This document shows, piece after piece, positions 8,910 to 17,485 of a stretch of 64,000 nt of DNA. A program made the translations under genes and the position numbers. Position 1 is the stretch's first letter; the number at the start of each line of letters is the position of its first letter. Below the pieces are notes generated by a model, which made no database searches, had not been told where the DNA came from, and saw only the letters and a program-made list of their open reading frames with translations. The DNA is from an uncultured Marinobacter sp. (GTDB lineage Bacteria > Pseudomonadota > Gammaproteobacteria > Pseudomonadales > Oleiphilaceae): contig NZ_CAMYMK010000008.1 in assembly GCF_947259545.1 (NCBI RefSeq), positions 62,001 through 126,000 on the forward strand. Direction: 5' to 3'.

Positions 8910-10045
8910 TACTGGGCAAAGGACTGAATACGGCTGATCATCCCCTGTCGAGACCGCGTAGTCTGTGGTCTGTGTTCCATATCGACCCGATCCTGTTGAC
9001 CTTGCTACTGCTGTTAGTTGGCGGCGGCCTGGTGGTTCTCTACAGTGGCGCTGACCGTAACATCGAAGTAGTCAAGGCGCAGGGAATTCGCATGGGCGTC
9101 GCACTGGTGGTCATGCTGGTGTTTGCCCAGTTGGACCCCGCTGTCTTCCGGCGCTGGGCCCCCTGGCTTTACCTGGCCGGAGTGGCCGGTCTGGCCGCAG
9201 TTTTATTGGTTGGTGTCGGTGCCAAGGGCGCCCAGCGCTGGCTCGCCATTCCGGGGCTGCCGCGGTTCCAGCCCTCGGAGCTGATGAAGCTGGTGGTGCC
9301 GATGATGACAGCCTGGTACCTGTCCCGTCATTTTTTGCCGCCGACATTCTCGCGGGTTGCTGTTGCTGTGGTTCTCGTACTTGCCCCGATGTCGATGATT
9401 ATCCTTCAGCCAGACCTGGGGACCTCTCTGTTGGTCGGTGCCGCGGGTATTTTCGTTGTTTTCTTTGCAGGTATGAGCTGGCGATTGATCGCCGCGTTTG
9501 CCGCCCTGGTATCGGTCTCCGCGCCGCTGATGTGGTTTTTTGTGATGCGGGACTATCAGAAGCAGCGGGTGCTGACTCTGCTGGACCCGCAAAGCGATCC
9601 CCTGGGGGCGGGCTGGAACATCATCCAGTCGAAAACCGCTATTGGCTCCGGTGGCCTGGATGGCAAGGGCTGGCTCCAGGGCACACAGTCTCATCTCGAA
9701 TTCCTGCCGGAAAGCCACACAGACTTTATTGTGGCGGTGCTGGCCGAGGAGTTTGGTTTCATCGGTATGTTGATTTTGATGGCGGTCTACCTGCTCATCA
9801 TCCTCCGGTGCCTGTACATTGCCGCCACTGCCCAGGATTCATTCAGCCGGTTGCTCGCAGGAGCACTGACCATGACCTTCTTTATTTATATTTTCGTCAA
9901 TGTGGGAATGGTCAGCGGGTTATTGCCAGTGGTGGGGGTTCCGCTTCCGCTTGTCAGCTACGGGGGAACATCGAGCGTCACCCTGATGGCGGCCTTTGGT
10001 GTGCTGATGTCCATTCATACTCACAGGCGAATGATCAGCGCCTGA
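8906..10045 (+). CDS. rodA: Rod-shape peptidoglycan glycosyltransferase RodA
   Basis: RodA is the SEDS-family glycosyltransferase that polymerises lipid II during cell elongation. The 379-residue protein is hydrophobic along its length, about ten membrane segments. SEDS hallmarks are FQPSELMKL, ILQPDLGTS, ESHTDFIVAVLAEEFGFIG and the C-terminal LPLVSYGGTS. Its start is embedded in the mrdA stop. The 140 bases between rodA and mltB contain no gene and no convincing terminator. Confidence 0.97.
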   Translation: MILGKGLNTADHPLSRPRSLWSVFHIDPILLTLLLLLVGGGLVVLYSGADRNIEVVKAQGIRMGVALVVMLVFAQLDPAVFRRWAPWLYLAGVAGLAAVLLVGVGAKGAQRWLAIPGLPRFQPSELMKLVVPMMTAWYLSRHFLPPTFSRVAVAVVLVLAPMSMIILQPDLGTSLLVGAAGIFVVFFAGMSWRLIAAFAALVSVSAPLMWFFVMRDYQKQRVLTLLDPQSDPLGAGWNIIQSKTAIGSGGLDGKGWLQGTQSHLEFLPESHTDFIVAVLAEEFGFIGMLILMAVYLLIILRCLYIAATAQDSFSRLLAGALTMTFFIYIFVNVGMVSGLLPVVGVPLPLVSYGGTSSVTLMAAFGVLMSIHTHRRMISA

Positions 10046-10185
10046 CCATGGACAGCGGGTAATGGTTCACCGCTGGTGCTCCGTGGTAATGTAGCTTCGG
10101 TTTTTAGTGAGCCGGCAAAGACCCACGGTCCGGCGTTGCCGTATCCCATGACCGCCAGGCCCGGCCATCAATTTACAGGTAAGTA

Positions 10186-11193
10186 ATGACAGCTGTCCGT
10201 CTCCCAGTTTTTTTCCGCTTTGCACCCCTCCTGTTTGTGATGTTCACCTCGCTTGCTTTTGCCCAGGGTTACGATGCCACGCCGCAAGGCAGGGCTCTGA
10301 TCGAGGAGATGGTAACGAAGCATGGGTATGATCAGGAAAGGCTGGAAGCTCTGCTGGCAGACGCGACCCGGATCGACAGAATACTGGAGTCCATCAGCCG
10401 CCCCGCCGAGAAAACCCTGACCTGGCAGGAGTATCGGAAGATTTTTATCAAGCCTGAAAGGGTTGAGCGTGGCCTGAAGTTTCTCAAGGAGCACGATGGG
10501 GCCTTTGCCCGGGCGGAGTCCGAATTTGGCGTTCCCGCGACGGTGATCGCAGCGATCATTGGGGTGGAAACCTGGTACGGTAAGTACACGGGCAACTACC
10601 GGGTGATGGATGCCCTGGCGACCCTGGCTTTTGATTACCCCCCTCGTAGCCGCTTTTTCCGCAGTGAGCTGGTCCAGTATCTGCTGATGACCCGGGAGCA
10701 GGGATTTGATCCTCTGGATATCAAAGGGTCCTATGCCGGCGCCATGGGCTACGGCCAGTTTATTGCCAGCAGTTACCGCCACTTTGCCATCGACTTTGAC
10801 GGTGATGGTATCGCTGATATTCTGACCAACCCCGTCGACGCCATAGGCAGTGTCGCCAATTATTTCAGTGCGCATCACTGGCGCGGGGGGGAGTCCATTG
10901 CCGAGCCCCTGGGCGGTCACCTGCCGGTGGATAGTCCCTTGTTGACCCCGGGACTGAAGCCGAAGCTGACGGTCACCGACTATCGCACGGCAGGGTTGGA
11001 GCCTGTGTTGATGCCCAGTGACGATGCTCCAGCCCGGGCAATCCTGTTGCAAGGCCGTGAAGGCCCCGAATTATGGCTGACTTACCATAACTTTTATGTG
11101 ATAACCCGTTACAATCATAGCCATCTATACGCCATGGCGGTTTTACAGTTGGCCGATGAGTTAAACAAACACAGGAATCCTGACCGGTGGTGA
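10186..11193 (+). CDS. mltB: Lytic murein transglycosylase B
   Basis: MltB cleaves the MurNAc-GlcNAc bond of peptidoglycan with formation of 1,6-anhydro ends. The 335-residue product has a short N-terminal signal (LFVMFTSLAFAQG) that ends in a signal-peptidase I type site, without a lipobox cysteine, so the protein is probably soluble in the periplasm. The catalytic glutamate lies in IIGVETWYGKYTG, followed by AMGYGQFIASSYR. Its stop overlaps the rlpA start. It belongs to the cell-wall elongation cluster. Confidence 0.94.
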   Translation: MTAVRLPVFFRFAPLLFVMFTSLAFAQGYDATPQGRALIEEMVTKHGYDQERLEALLADATRIDRILESISRPAEKTLTWQEYRKIFIKPERVERGLKFLKEHDGAFARAESEFGVPATVIAAIIGVETWYGKYTGNYRVMDALATLAFDYPPRSRFFRSELVQYLLMTREQGFDPLDIKGSYAGAMGYGQFIASSYRHFAIDFDGDGIADILTNPVDAIGSVANYFSAHHWRGGESIAEPLGGHLPVDSPLLTPGLKPKLTVTDYRTAGLEPVLMPSDDAPARAILLQGREGPELWLTYHNFYVITRYNHSHLYAMAVLQLADELNKHRNPDRW

Positions 11194-12083
11194 ACCATTT
11201 TCCACTCTCGTTGCTGGTAATCATCGTCACAGCATTCGTTGTATCCGGGTGTGCCTCCTCGCCGACGCCGGAGACGGATCATTCGTCCCGGTATACGATT
11301 TCACAGGATCGTGCTCCCGAGGGGGATTTTGACGTGTCGGGGCTTGGGGATGCCCGGCCGCGTTATGAAGCGCCCCGGTCTGCTGGAAACAAGTCCCCCT
11401 ATACCGTGTGGGGCAAGCAATACACGGTGATGGCCAGTAATGATGGCTACGTTGAGCGGGGCACCGCGAGCTGGTACGGCGAGAAATTCCATGGTCATAA
11501 AACCTCCAATGGCGAGGTTTTTGATATGTATGAAATGTCAGCGGCGCACAAGAGCCTGAGAATACCGGGTTATGCTCGGGTCACGAATCTCGACAATGGC
11601 CGTTCAGTCATTGTGCGGGTGAATGATCGGGGCCCTTTCCACGGTGACCGGCTGATCGACCTTTCCTACGCGGCGGCTAAGAAGCTGGGTTATCAGGGCA
11701 GAGGTACCGCCCGGGTGGAAGTTGCCGCCATAACGGTAAAGCAAGACGGTACCATGACCCTGGCCGGTCGGCCGTATGCCGGCGGCGGGGAGCCGATTCC
11801 GGTTGAAAAGATGGCGGATATTGCTGAGGTAAATAGCGGGCCCACGGCACTGTTTGTGCAACTGGGCTCATTCAGTAGCCGTAATCCGGCAGAGGTTCTG
11901 TTGGCCAGGGCCAGAGGTGTGATTGAGAACCCGATGCGGGTAAGGGCGGTGGACACGGCATCCGGACGTTTCCACCGGGTGCAGGTTGGCCCCTTCAGCA
12001 ATCCGGATGAAGCCCGAAAAGCCCAGGCGAGGCTTGAAAACCGGGGATTTGGCCAGACCATACTGCTGACCGATTCCCACTAA
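11187..12083 (+). CDS. rlpA: RlpA family septal-ring lytic transglycosylase lipoprotein with SPOR domain
   Basis: RlpA is an outer-membrane lipoprotein that, in Pseudomonas, cleaves denuded glycan strands at the septum. The 298-residue product has a lipobox (VVSGC, cysteine near residue 22), the double-psi beta-barrel with GTASWYGEKFHGHKTSNGE and VRVNDRGPFHGDR, and a C-terminal SPOR domain from about residue 220 (FVQLGSFSS, HRVQVGPFS) that binds denuded glycans. The start is one of two adjacent GTG codons (11187 or 11190) and overlaps the mltB stop. A 25-base gap precedes dacA. Confidence 0.93.
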   Translation: MVNHFPLSLLVIIVTAFVVSGCASSPTPETDHSSRYTISQDRAPEGDFDVSGLGDARPRYEAPRSAGNKSPYTVWGKQYTVMASNDGYVERGTASWYGEKFHGHKTSNGEVFDMYEMSAAHKSLRIPGYARVTNLDNGRSVIVRVNDRGPFHGDRLIDLSYAAAKKLGYQGRGTARVEVAAITVKQDGTMTLAGRPYAGGGEPIPVEKMADIAEVNSGPTALFVQLGSFSSRNPAEVLLARARGVIENPMRVRAVDTASGRFHRVQVGPFSNPDEARKAQARLENRGFGQTILLTDSH

Positions 12084-12108
12084 AAAGAATCAATACACTT
12101 AACGACGA

Positions 12109-13284
12109 ATGAATGGACCCATGGTGACTAATCCTGTTTTCCGCGCTCTAACCGCTCTATTGCTGCTGGTGTTGATCCCAATAGGATCGGCCAATGCCCA
12201 GACGGTACTGATTCCTTCCCCTCCGCAAGTGGCGGCGAGTTCCTATATCCTGATGGACCCCCTCAGTGGTCGGGTAATCATGGATGAGAACAGCAATGAA
12301 CGTTTGCCGCCGGCAAGTCTGACCAAAATGATGACAGCCTATATCGTTGAGCGGGAGCTGGACGAGAGCCGTCTTTCCATGTCGGACATGGTGCCGATCA
12401 GTGTCAATGCCTGGCGTACGGAAGGCTCCCGTACCTTTGTCCAGGAAGGAACGGAAGTTTCTGTTGAAGATCTGCTCAAGGGCGTGATTATCCAGTCCGG
12501 AAATGACGCATCGGTAGCCCTGGCGGAGTTCGTTGCCGGCAGTGAAGGGGCCTTTGTCGATATCATGAATCAGCAGGCCCAGTTGCTGGGTATGAACGAT
12601 ACCAATTTCGAGAATGCCACCGGCCTGCCATCGCCGGACCACTTCTCCACCGCCTATGATCTGGCACTGCTGGCGATGGCGATCATCAACGATTACCCCG
12701 AGAACTACCCGTTGTACGCTGAAAAGCATTTTACCTACAACAATATTCGCCAACCCAATCGCAACAGTCTGCTTTGGCGTGATGACAGCGTCGATGGCCT
12801 TAAAACCGGCCATACTGAAGAGGCCGGATACTGTCTGGTGGCCTCTGCCAAGCGCAATGGCACCCGGCTGATTGCCGTGGTGATGGGGACTGACAGCACA
12901 GGGGCCCGGGCCCAGGAAGTCCAGAAGATGCTGAACTATGGTTTCCGTTACTATGAAAGCGAGAAACTGTTTGGCGCCGGTCAGGAACTGATCAAGGCAC
13001 GGATCTGGGGCGGTCGTGATGATGAGCTGTCGGTTGGTGTCACTGAAGAGGTTAATGTCACCATTCCCCGCGGTTCCCGCGATTCACTGGAATCGACCGT
13101 GGACCTTGATTCCGTTATTAAAGCACCCATCAAGGTGGGGGATGAGCTTGGTCGTGTGAAGGTCAAACTGGGCGATGACGTCATTGTGGATCAGCCGGTA
13201 CTGGCACTCAGCGACGTGCCTGAAGGTGGGCTATTCAAGCGCCTGTGGGATGCCATCAAGCTCTTTTTTGTTCAGTTGTTCTAG
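12109..13284 (+). CDS. dacA: D-alanyl-D-alanine carboxypeptidase (PBP5/6 type)
   Basis: DacA removes the terminal D-alanine from peptidoglycan pentapeptides. The 391-residue protein has a signal peptide ending near SANAQT, the motifs SLTKM (catalytic Ser and Lys), SGNDAS and KTGHTEEAGYC, a C-terminal beta domain, and a terminal amphipathic helix (GLFKRLWDAIKLFFVQLF) that anchors it on the periplasmic face of the inner membrane. ATG codons at 12109 and 12121 are both possible. A hairpin with arms GAAGAC and GTCTTC at 13288-13306 lies just beyond the stop. Confidence 0.96.
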   Translation: MNGPMVTNPVFRALTALLLLVLIPIGSANAQTVLIPSPPQVAASSYILMDPLSGRVIMDENSNERLPPASLTKMMTAYIVERELDESRLSMSDMVPISVNAWRTEGSRTFVQEGTEVSVEDLLKGVIIQSGNDASVALAEFVAGSEGAFVDIMNQQAQLLGMNDTNFENATGLPSPDHFSTAYDLALLAMAIINDYPENYPLYAEKHFTYNNIRQPNRNSLLWRDDSVDGLKTGHTEEAGYCLVASAKRNGTRLIAVVMGTDSTGARAQEVQKMLNYGFRYYESEKLFGAGQELIKARIWGGRDDELSVGVTEEVNVTIPRGSRDSLESTVDLDSVIKAPIKVGDELGRVKVKLGDDVIVDQPVLALSDVPEGGLFKRLWDAIKLFFVQLF

Positions 13285-13318
13285 TGAAGACCCCTGATGT
13301 CTTCGGGAGTAAGCCGGC

Positions 13319-13588
13319 ATGAGTGAGCCGAAAGCACCTAAAATCGAGTTTCCCTGTGACTATGTCATCAAAGTGATTGGCAATTCGGCGCCGGATTTCA
13401 CCGAATTCGTGGTTGATGTCGTGGAGCAGCATGCGCCGGGCATCAGTGAGGACGATGTGTCCGTCAATGAGAGCAGCGGTGGCCGTTTTTCATCGGTACA
13501 GCTGAAGATCGTGGCCACCGGAGAAGCCCAGCTCAAAGCCCTGTTTGAAGACCTGAAGGCCAGTGGCCGGGTGCATATGGTGCTGTGA
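13319..13588 (+). CDS. ybeD: YbeD family protein (DUF493)
   Basis: This 89-residue protein belongs to the DUF493/YbeD family, a small ACT-like alpha-beta fold of unknown role that is almost always found between dacA and lipB. Visible hallmarks are [19 protein letters not shown] near the start and [18 protein letters not shown] in the middle. It ends four bases before lipB and is presumably co-transcribed. A regulatory role in lipoate metabolism has been suggested from gene context only. Confidence 0.93.
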   Translation: MSEPKAPKIEFPCDYVIKVIGNSAPDFTEFVVDVVEQHAPGISEDDVSVNESSGGRFSSVQLKIVATGEAQLKALFEDLKASGRVHMVL

Positions 13589-13592
13589 GCCG

Positions 13593-14231
13593 ATGACGCA
13601 ACTGATCGTACGCTCGTTGGGAGAGCAGCCATACCTGGAAACCTGGGAAGCGATGAAAGCCTTCACCGCGGAACGTGACGACACTGTGGCGGATGAGCTG
13701 TGGTGTCTGGAGCACCCCCGGGTCTATACCCAGGGCCAGGCAGGGAAGGCGGAACACATTCTGGCGCCGGGGGATATTCCCGTTATCCAGGTGGACCGGG
13801 GCGGGCAGGTGACCTATCACGGCCCTGGCCAGTTGGTGGTTTATCTGTTGATCAACCTGCCACGGGCCAAGCTGGGTGTGCGGACACTGGTGGATCAGAT
13901 TGAGCAGGCAATCGTTCGGGTGCTGGCCGACTCCGGCATCAAGGCGGCCCCGAGGCCGGATGCTCCCGGAGTTTACGTGGGGGATGCCAAAATAGCCTCA
14001 CTGGGTCTGCGTGTCCGCCGTGGCTGCTCATTCCATGGGCTGGCATTGAACGTGAACATGGACATGGAACCATTTCGCCGCATCAATCCCTGTGGTTATG
14101 CGGGGATGGCCATGTGCCAAATCAGTGACTTTGTCAGCGGTGCCACGGTGGCGGACTTTTCCACCAGGTTGGCGGACGAGCTGGTCACGGGGCTTGGCCA
14201 TGACCAGGTTGAGTATCGTTCCGGTTGGTAA
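13593..14231 (+). CDS. lipB: Octanoyl-[acyl-carrier-protein]:protein N-octanoyltransferase
   Basis: LipB moves octanoyl groups from acyl carrier protein to the lipoyl domains of 2-oxoacid dehydrogenases and GcvH. The 212-residue product shows the substrate motif [15 protein letters not shown], the catalytic lysine in [11 protein letters not shown] and the catalytic cysteine in [11 protein letters not shown] use the ATG at 13593, just after ybeD; an upstream in-frame codon at 13563 lies within ybeD. In Pseudomonas lipA follows directly; here lipA is at 46520 on the other strand. Confidence 0.96.
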   Translation: MTQLIVRSLGEQPYLETWEAMKAFTAERDDTVADELWCLEHPRVYTQGQAGKAEHILAPGDIPVIQVDRGGQVTYHGPGQLVVYLLINLPRAKLGVRTLVDQIEQAIVRVLADSGIKAAPRPDAPGVYVGDAKIASLGLRVRRGCSFHGLALNVNMDMEPFRRINPCGYAGMAMCQISDFVSGATVADFSTRLADELVTGLGHDQVEYRSGW

Positions 14232-14246
14232 GGTCGCAACGCCTGT

Positions 14247-15338
14247 CTAGGCAGTGAACTGCCCATCGAAATCGCAAACTGTGTTACGCCCCAGGGTTTT
14301 CGCGCGGTAGAGACCTTCGTCGGCTCTTTGCAACAGTCGGTCCACGGACTCGGCATTCCGGATGGTTGCCACCCCGACACTGATGGTGGCATTGATGGCA
14401 TGGCCTTCTGCGTTCACGGATTTTCGGCTGACCGCTTCGCGTATCCGGTTGGCGGTCTTTACCGCTTCTTCGGTGTTGGTTTCCGGCAGCAATACCAGGT
14501 ATTCCTCTCCACCCCAACGTGCCAGGGTATCGACTTTTCGGCATTGCTCACTCAGTGTCGAAGCCACCAGCTTGATCATTTCATCGCCAATGTGATGGCC
14601 ATGGTTATCGTTAACATTCTTGAACAGGTCGATGTCCATCAGCAGTACTGAGAACAGCCTCGAGTTGCGCAGATAGCGCTGGTATTCGCTTTCAAGTTGC
14701 GCCAGCGCTTCCCGGCGATTGGCGAGACCGGTGAGGGCATCGTGCTTCGCGGCAAACTCGAATTCCTGGGCAAGTTTCAGGAGCCCCAGCTTACTGCGGC
14801 GTCGGCTCTGGTCCAGGACATAACAGGTGGATATTTCAAAAGCGAATACGGCCATCATGGTGAGCCGAAAGCTGGCCGTGTACGGCGTCTCAAACAGCTG
14901 GTCTCCAATCGGGCTGAATAACACAGCCACACCAAGGAGCCCGCCGCTACAGGCAATGACTCCGACCCGGGACTGGCTGATATAGAACACGACCGGGGGG
15001 TAGGCAAACAGCCAGATGATGGCGGAACCATCCTCCACAGCCTGCACCGCCATATAGGTGAACAGCGCCGTGATGAGGGTAATGAAGCCCCTGCGTTGCA
15101 GGGTGCTGTTGTGGCTAACCAGATAGGCAATGCCATTGATCGCCAGAAGTCCCGCGAAAAGGACCAGTACGATGGCAGGAGTGAGATCCTCGCGCAGGGA
15201 TGAGCGGTACGCAAAGAAAACAAGTAAAGGAACGGCAGCAAGCGTCAACCATCCGATCAGCGTGGGAACGGGAATTTCGCCCTTCACCCGGTACTGGGAC
15301 AGATCAGCATCCGCTTTATCTGTGGTTACATGAGTCAT
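14247..15338 (-). CDS. Membrane-bound diguanylate cyclase with intact active site and I-site
   Basis: This 363-residue protein has an N-terminal region of about six or seven membrane segments (residues ~25-185) and a C-terminal GGDEF domain. The motif is GGEEY (residues 276-280), a functional variant, and an inhibitory I-site RKVD lies exactly five residues before it. The domain opens with DALTGLANRREAL and has the metal loop MDIDLFKNVNDNHGH. It should make cyclic-di-GMP from two GTP and be subject to product inhibition. The ligand for the membrane domain is unknown. It converges on lipB, occupying the place lipA takes in Pseudomonas. Confidence 0.9.
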   Translation of the reverse strand: MTHVTTDKADADLSQYRVKGEIPVPTLIGWLTLAAVPLLVFFAYRSSLREDLTPAIVLVLFAGLLAINGIAYLVSHNSTLQRRGFITLITALFTYMAVQAVEDGSAIIWLFAYPPVVFYISQSRVGVIACSGGLLGVAVLFSPIGDQLFETPYTASFRLTMMAVFAFEISTCYVLDQSRRRSKLGLLKLAQEFEFAAKHDALTGLANRREALAQLESEYQRYLRNSRLFSVLLMDIDLFKNVNDNHGHHIGDEMIKLVASTLSEQCRKVDTLARWGGEEYLVLLPETNTEEAVKTANRIREAVSRKSVNAEGHAINATISVGVATIRNAESVDRLLQRADEGLYRAKTLGRNTVCDFDGQFTA

Positions 15339-15601
15339 TTTAAGGTCTTGTTGTTATGGTGTTATTGTTGAGTCTGTTATGTCAGGTTCGCGGTTCAATA
15401 CTAGACGGGTTCCGGGCTTCAGAGTGTTTAGAAACGTAAAGAGTTGCAATAAGTTTTTAGCCATACGCCAGGAGGGGGAGTTTGCATTGGCCGCAAGGCC
15501 AACAAATGATTGGCGAATCAGTGAGGGTTGATGCGACTCGTATACGTATAATGGCCAAAGTAGCCTAACGGCTAAAATGTACTGAACCGGACGGAAGATT
15601 G

Positions 15602-17056
15602 ATGGTGTCCAAAAAACGAGGAACCTCCGTTTCACGTATCAAGACCGGAAGCTTCGAACGCCGTTTGACGCTGACCAGGGCCGGGCTGTTTGCGGGCACG
15701 CGGATGGCGTCACATATGGCGACGAACTGGTTCAGTAGTCGGGAAAAGCGGGATCAGCGTCACCGGGCCATGCTGTCCAGCCAGGCTGAATTTCTGGTGG
15801 ATGAGCTGGGCAAGCTCAAGGGGAGTGTGGTCAAGATTGGTCAGGTTATGGCCCTTTATGGGGAGCACTTCCTGCCGGAAGAAGTGACCGAGGCGTTACA
15901 CACCCTGGAAGACCAGACCACCTCCCTCGAATGGTCCGCCATTGAGCGGGTGTTGAAGGAAGAGTTGGGTACTCAGAGGCTGGCGGAGCTGGATGTTGAT
16001 CCCGAACCCATCGGGGCTGCGTCACTGGGGCAGGTGCACCGGGCCCGCCGCAAAAGCGATGGACTTGAACTGGTTCTGAAGGTTCAGTACCCGGGGGTAG
16101 CGGATGCCGTAGACAGTGATCTGAATGCGGTGGCCCATCTCCTGAAAATTGCGCGCCTGGTGTCTTTCGGGCCGGAGTTCAACGACTGGCTGGAAGAAGT
16201 GCGGGAGATGATGCACCGGGAAGTGGACTACCGGTTGGAAGCTCGTACCACTGAAAAATTCCGCAAAATGCTGGTGGCCGATCCGAGGTTTGTGGTGCCC
16301 AGAGTATTGGAGGAGTTCTCCACCGCTCATGTGATTGCCTCCACTTATGAACATGGCCATTCAGTCAGCTCCGTGGCTGTGCGGGAACTGTCCCTGGAGC
16401 GGCGTTCGGAACTGGGGCTGGCGGCTCTTGAGCTGTTCTTCCGGGAACTGTTTGTCTGGGGCGAAATCCAGACCGATCCGAACTTTGGTAACTACCGTAT
16501 CCGCATCGCCGGTGAGCAAGGCTCCGACCGGGATTATGATCAGATCGTGCTGCTCGATTTTGGCGCGGTGCAGGCCTATTCGCCGTCCTTCCTGGATCCG
16601 GTTATTCAGATGATTCGGGCATCCTATGAAGGAGACCTGCCGACGGTCGTCGAGGGCGGCGTGGAGCTACGCTTCATGAGTCCTGACTGGCCAGACGATG
16701 TGCTCGACAAGTTTGGCGCCGTCTGTATGTCAGTGCTGGAACCGCTTTCCCGGGACCGGAGCCAATGGCCGGATTATGCCGTGAATGCCAATGGCGAGTA
16801 TCGCTGGAAGCAGAGTGATCTGCCATCGCGGGTGGCCCGTCAGGCGGCAAGGTCTGCCATCAGCCGTTATTTCAGGGTGCCGCCAAAGGAATTTGTGTTC
16901 CTCAACCGGAAACTGATTGGGGTGTACACTTTTATTGCGGTACTGAACGCCGAGTTCAATGGTGAGGAACTGCTTCGCGCCTACCTTTACGGGGATGGTA
17001 CTGATTCTGAGGGTACCCCTGCGGTTTCAAGGACCAGCCAAAGCACGAAGCCGTAA
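15602..17056 (+). CDS. ABC1/UbiB-like atypical kinase family protein
   Basis: This 484-residue protein belongs to the ABC1 (UbiB/ADCK) family. It has the KxGQ motif (VVKIGQVMALYGEHFLP), the alanine-rich nucleotide loop PIGAASLGQVHRAR and the metal motif LLDFGAVQAY. It lacks the two C-terminal membrane helices of true UbiB and ends in a polar tail, so it is probably a cytosolic or peripheral paralogue rather than the ubiquinone factor itself. An in-frame TTG at 15599 directly precedes the chosen ATG. The last 70 bases overlap the convergent YqaA gene. A 10-base palindrome TATACGTATA lies upstream at 15541. Confidence 0.85.
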   Translation: MVSKKRGTSVSRIKTGSFERRLTLTRAGLFAGTRMASHMATNWFSSREKRDQRHRAMLSSQAEFLVDELGKLKGSVVKIGQVMALYGEHFLPEEVTEALHTLEDQTTSLEWSAIERVLKEELGTQRLAELDVDPEPIGAASLGQVHRARRKSDGLELVLKVQYPGVADAVDSDLNAVAHLLKIARLVSFGPEFNDWLEEVREMMHREVDYRLEARTTEKFRKMLVADPRFVVPRVLEEFSTAHVIASTYEHGHSVSSVAVRELSLERRSELGLAALELFFRELFVWGEIQTDPNFGNYRIRIAGEQGSDRDYDQIVLLDFGAVQAYSPSFLDPVIQMIRASYEGDLPTVVEGGVELRFMSPDWPDDVLDKFGAVCMSVLEPLSRDRSQWPDYAVNANGEYRWKQSDLPSRVARQAARSAISRYFRVPPKEFVFLNRKLIGVYTFIAVLNAEFNGEELLRAYLYGDGTDSEGTPAVSRTSQSTKP

Positions 17057-17439
17057 CGAACGCCTTTGCCAATGGCGACCAGCACCACGAAGTTCAGCCA
17101 GGGTACGCGCATCACCCCACCAATAAGTGTGAGCGCGTCGCCCCCCAGGGGCATCCAGCCCAATAGTAATGACCACTGACCGTATCGGTTAAACCTGTCC
17201 CGTGCTTTCTGCAATTGCTGCTCTGTTACCGGAAACCAGCGTTTGTCCTTAAAGCGATCCACCTGCCGGCCGATAACCCCATTAACAACCGAGCCCAGTG
17301 TGTTCCCGGCCGTTGCCCAGAACCAGAGCCAGAACAGGGAATAGCTTTGGGTAACCATTGCACCCAGCAAGACCTCAGAGTACGCCGGAAGCAGGGTGGC
17401 TGCAGCAAAAGCAGTCAGGAACAGGGTCAGGTATGCCAA
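16987..17439 (-). CDS. yqaA: YqaA family membrane protein (SNARE-associated/DedA-like)
   Basis: I choose a TTG start at 17439, which has a GAGGT site six bases upstream and gives [20 protein letters not shown], closely resembling YqaA N-termini. The upstream ATGs at 17481 and 17511 would lengthen it but lack such a site. The 150-residue protein has about four membrane segments and the family features [22 protein letters not shown] and [14 protein letters not shown]. Its function is unknown, perhaps lipid or ion transport by analogy with DedA. Its 3' end overlaps the ABC1 gene by 70 bases tail to tail, and the chemoreceptor gene starts 46 bases away on the other strand. Confidence 0.82.
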   Translation of the reverse strand: MAYLTLFLTAFAAATLLPAYSEVLLGAMVTQSYSLFWLWFWATAGNTLGSVVNGVIGRQVDRFKDKRWFPVTEQQLQKARDRFNRYGQWSLLLGWMPLGGDALTLIGGVMRVPWLNFVVLVAIGKGVRYGFVLWLVLETAGVPSESVPSP

Positions 17440-17485
17440 GTTGTTACCTCGCTTTAAACACCGCAATCGAACAGGTTCCATTGCA

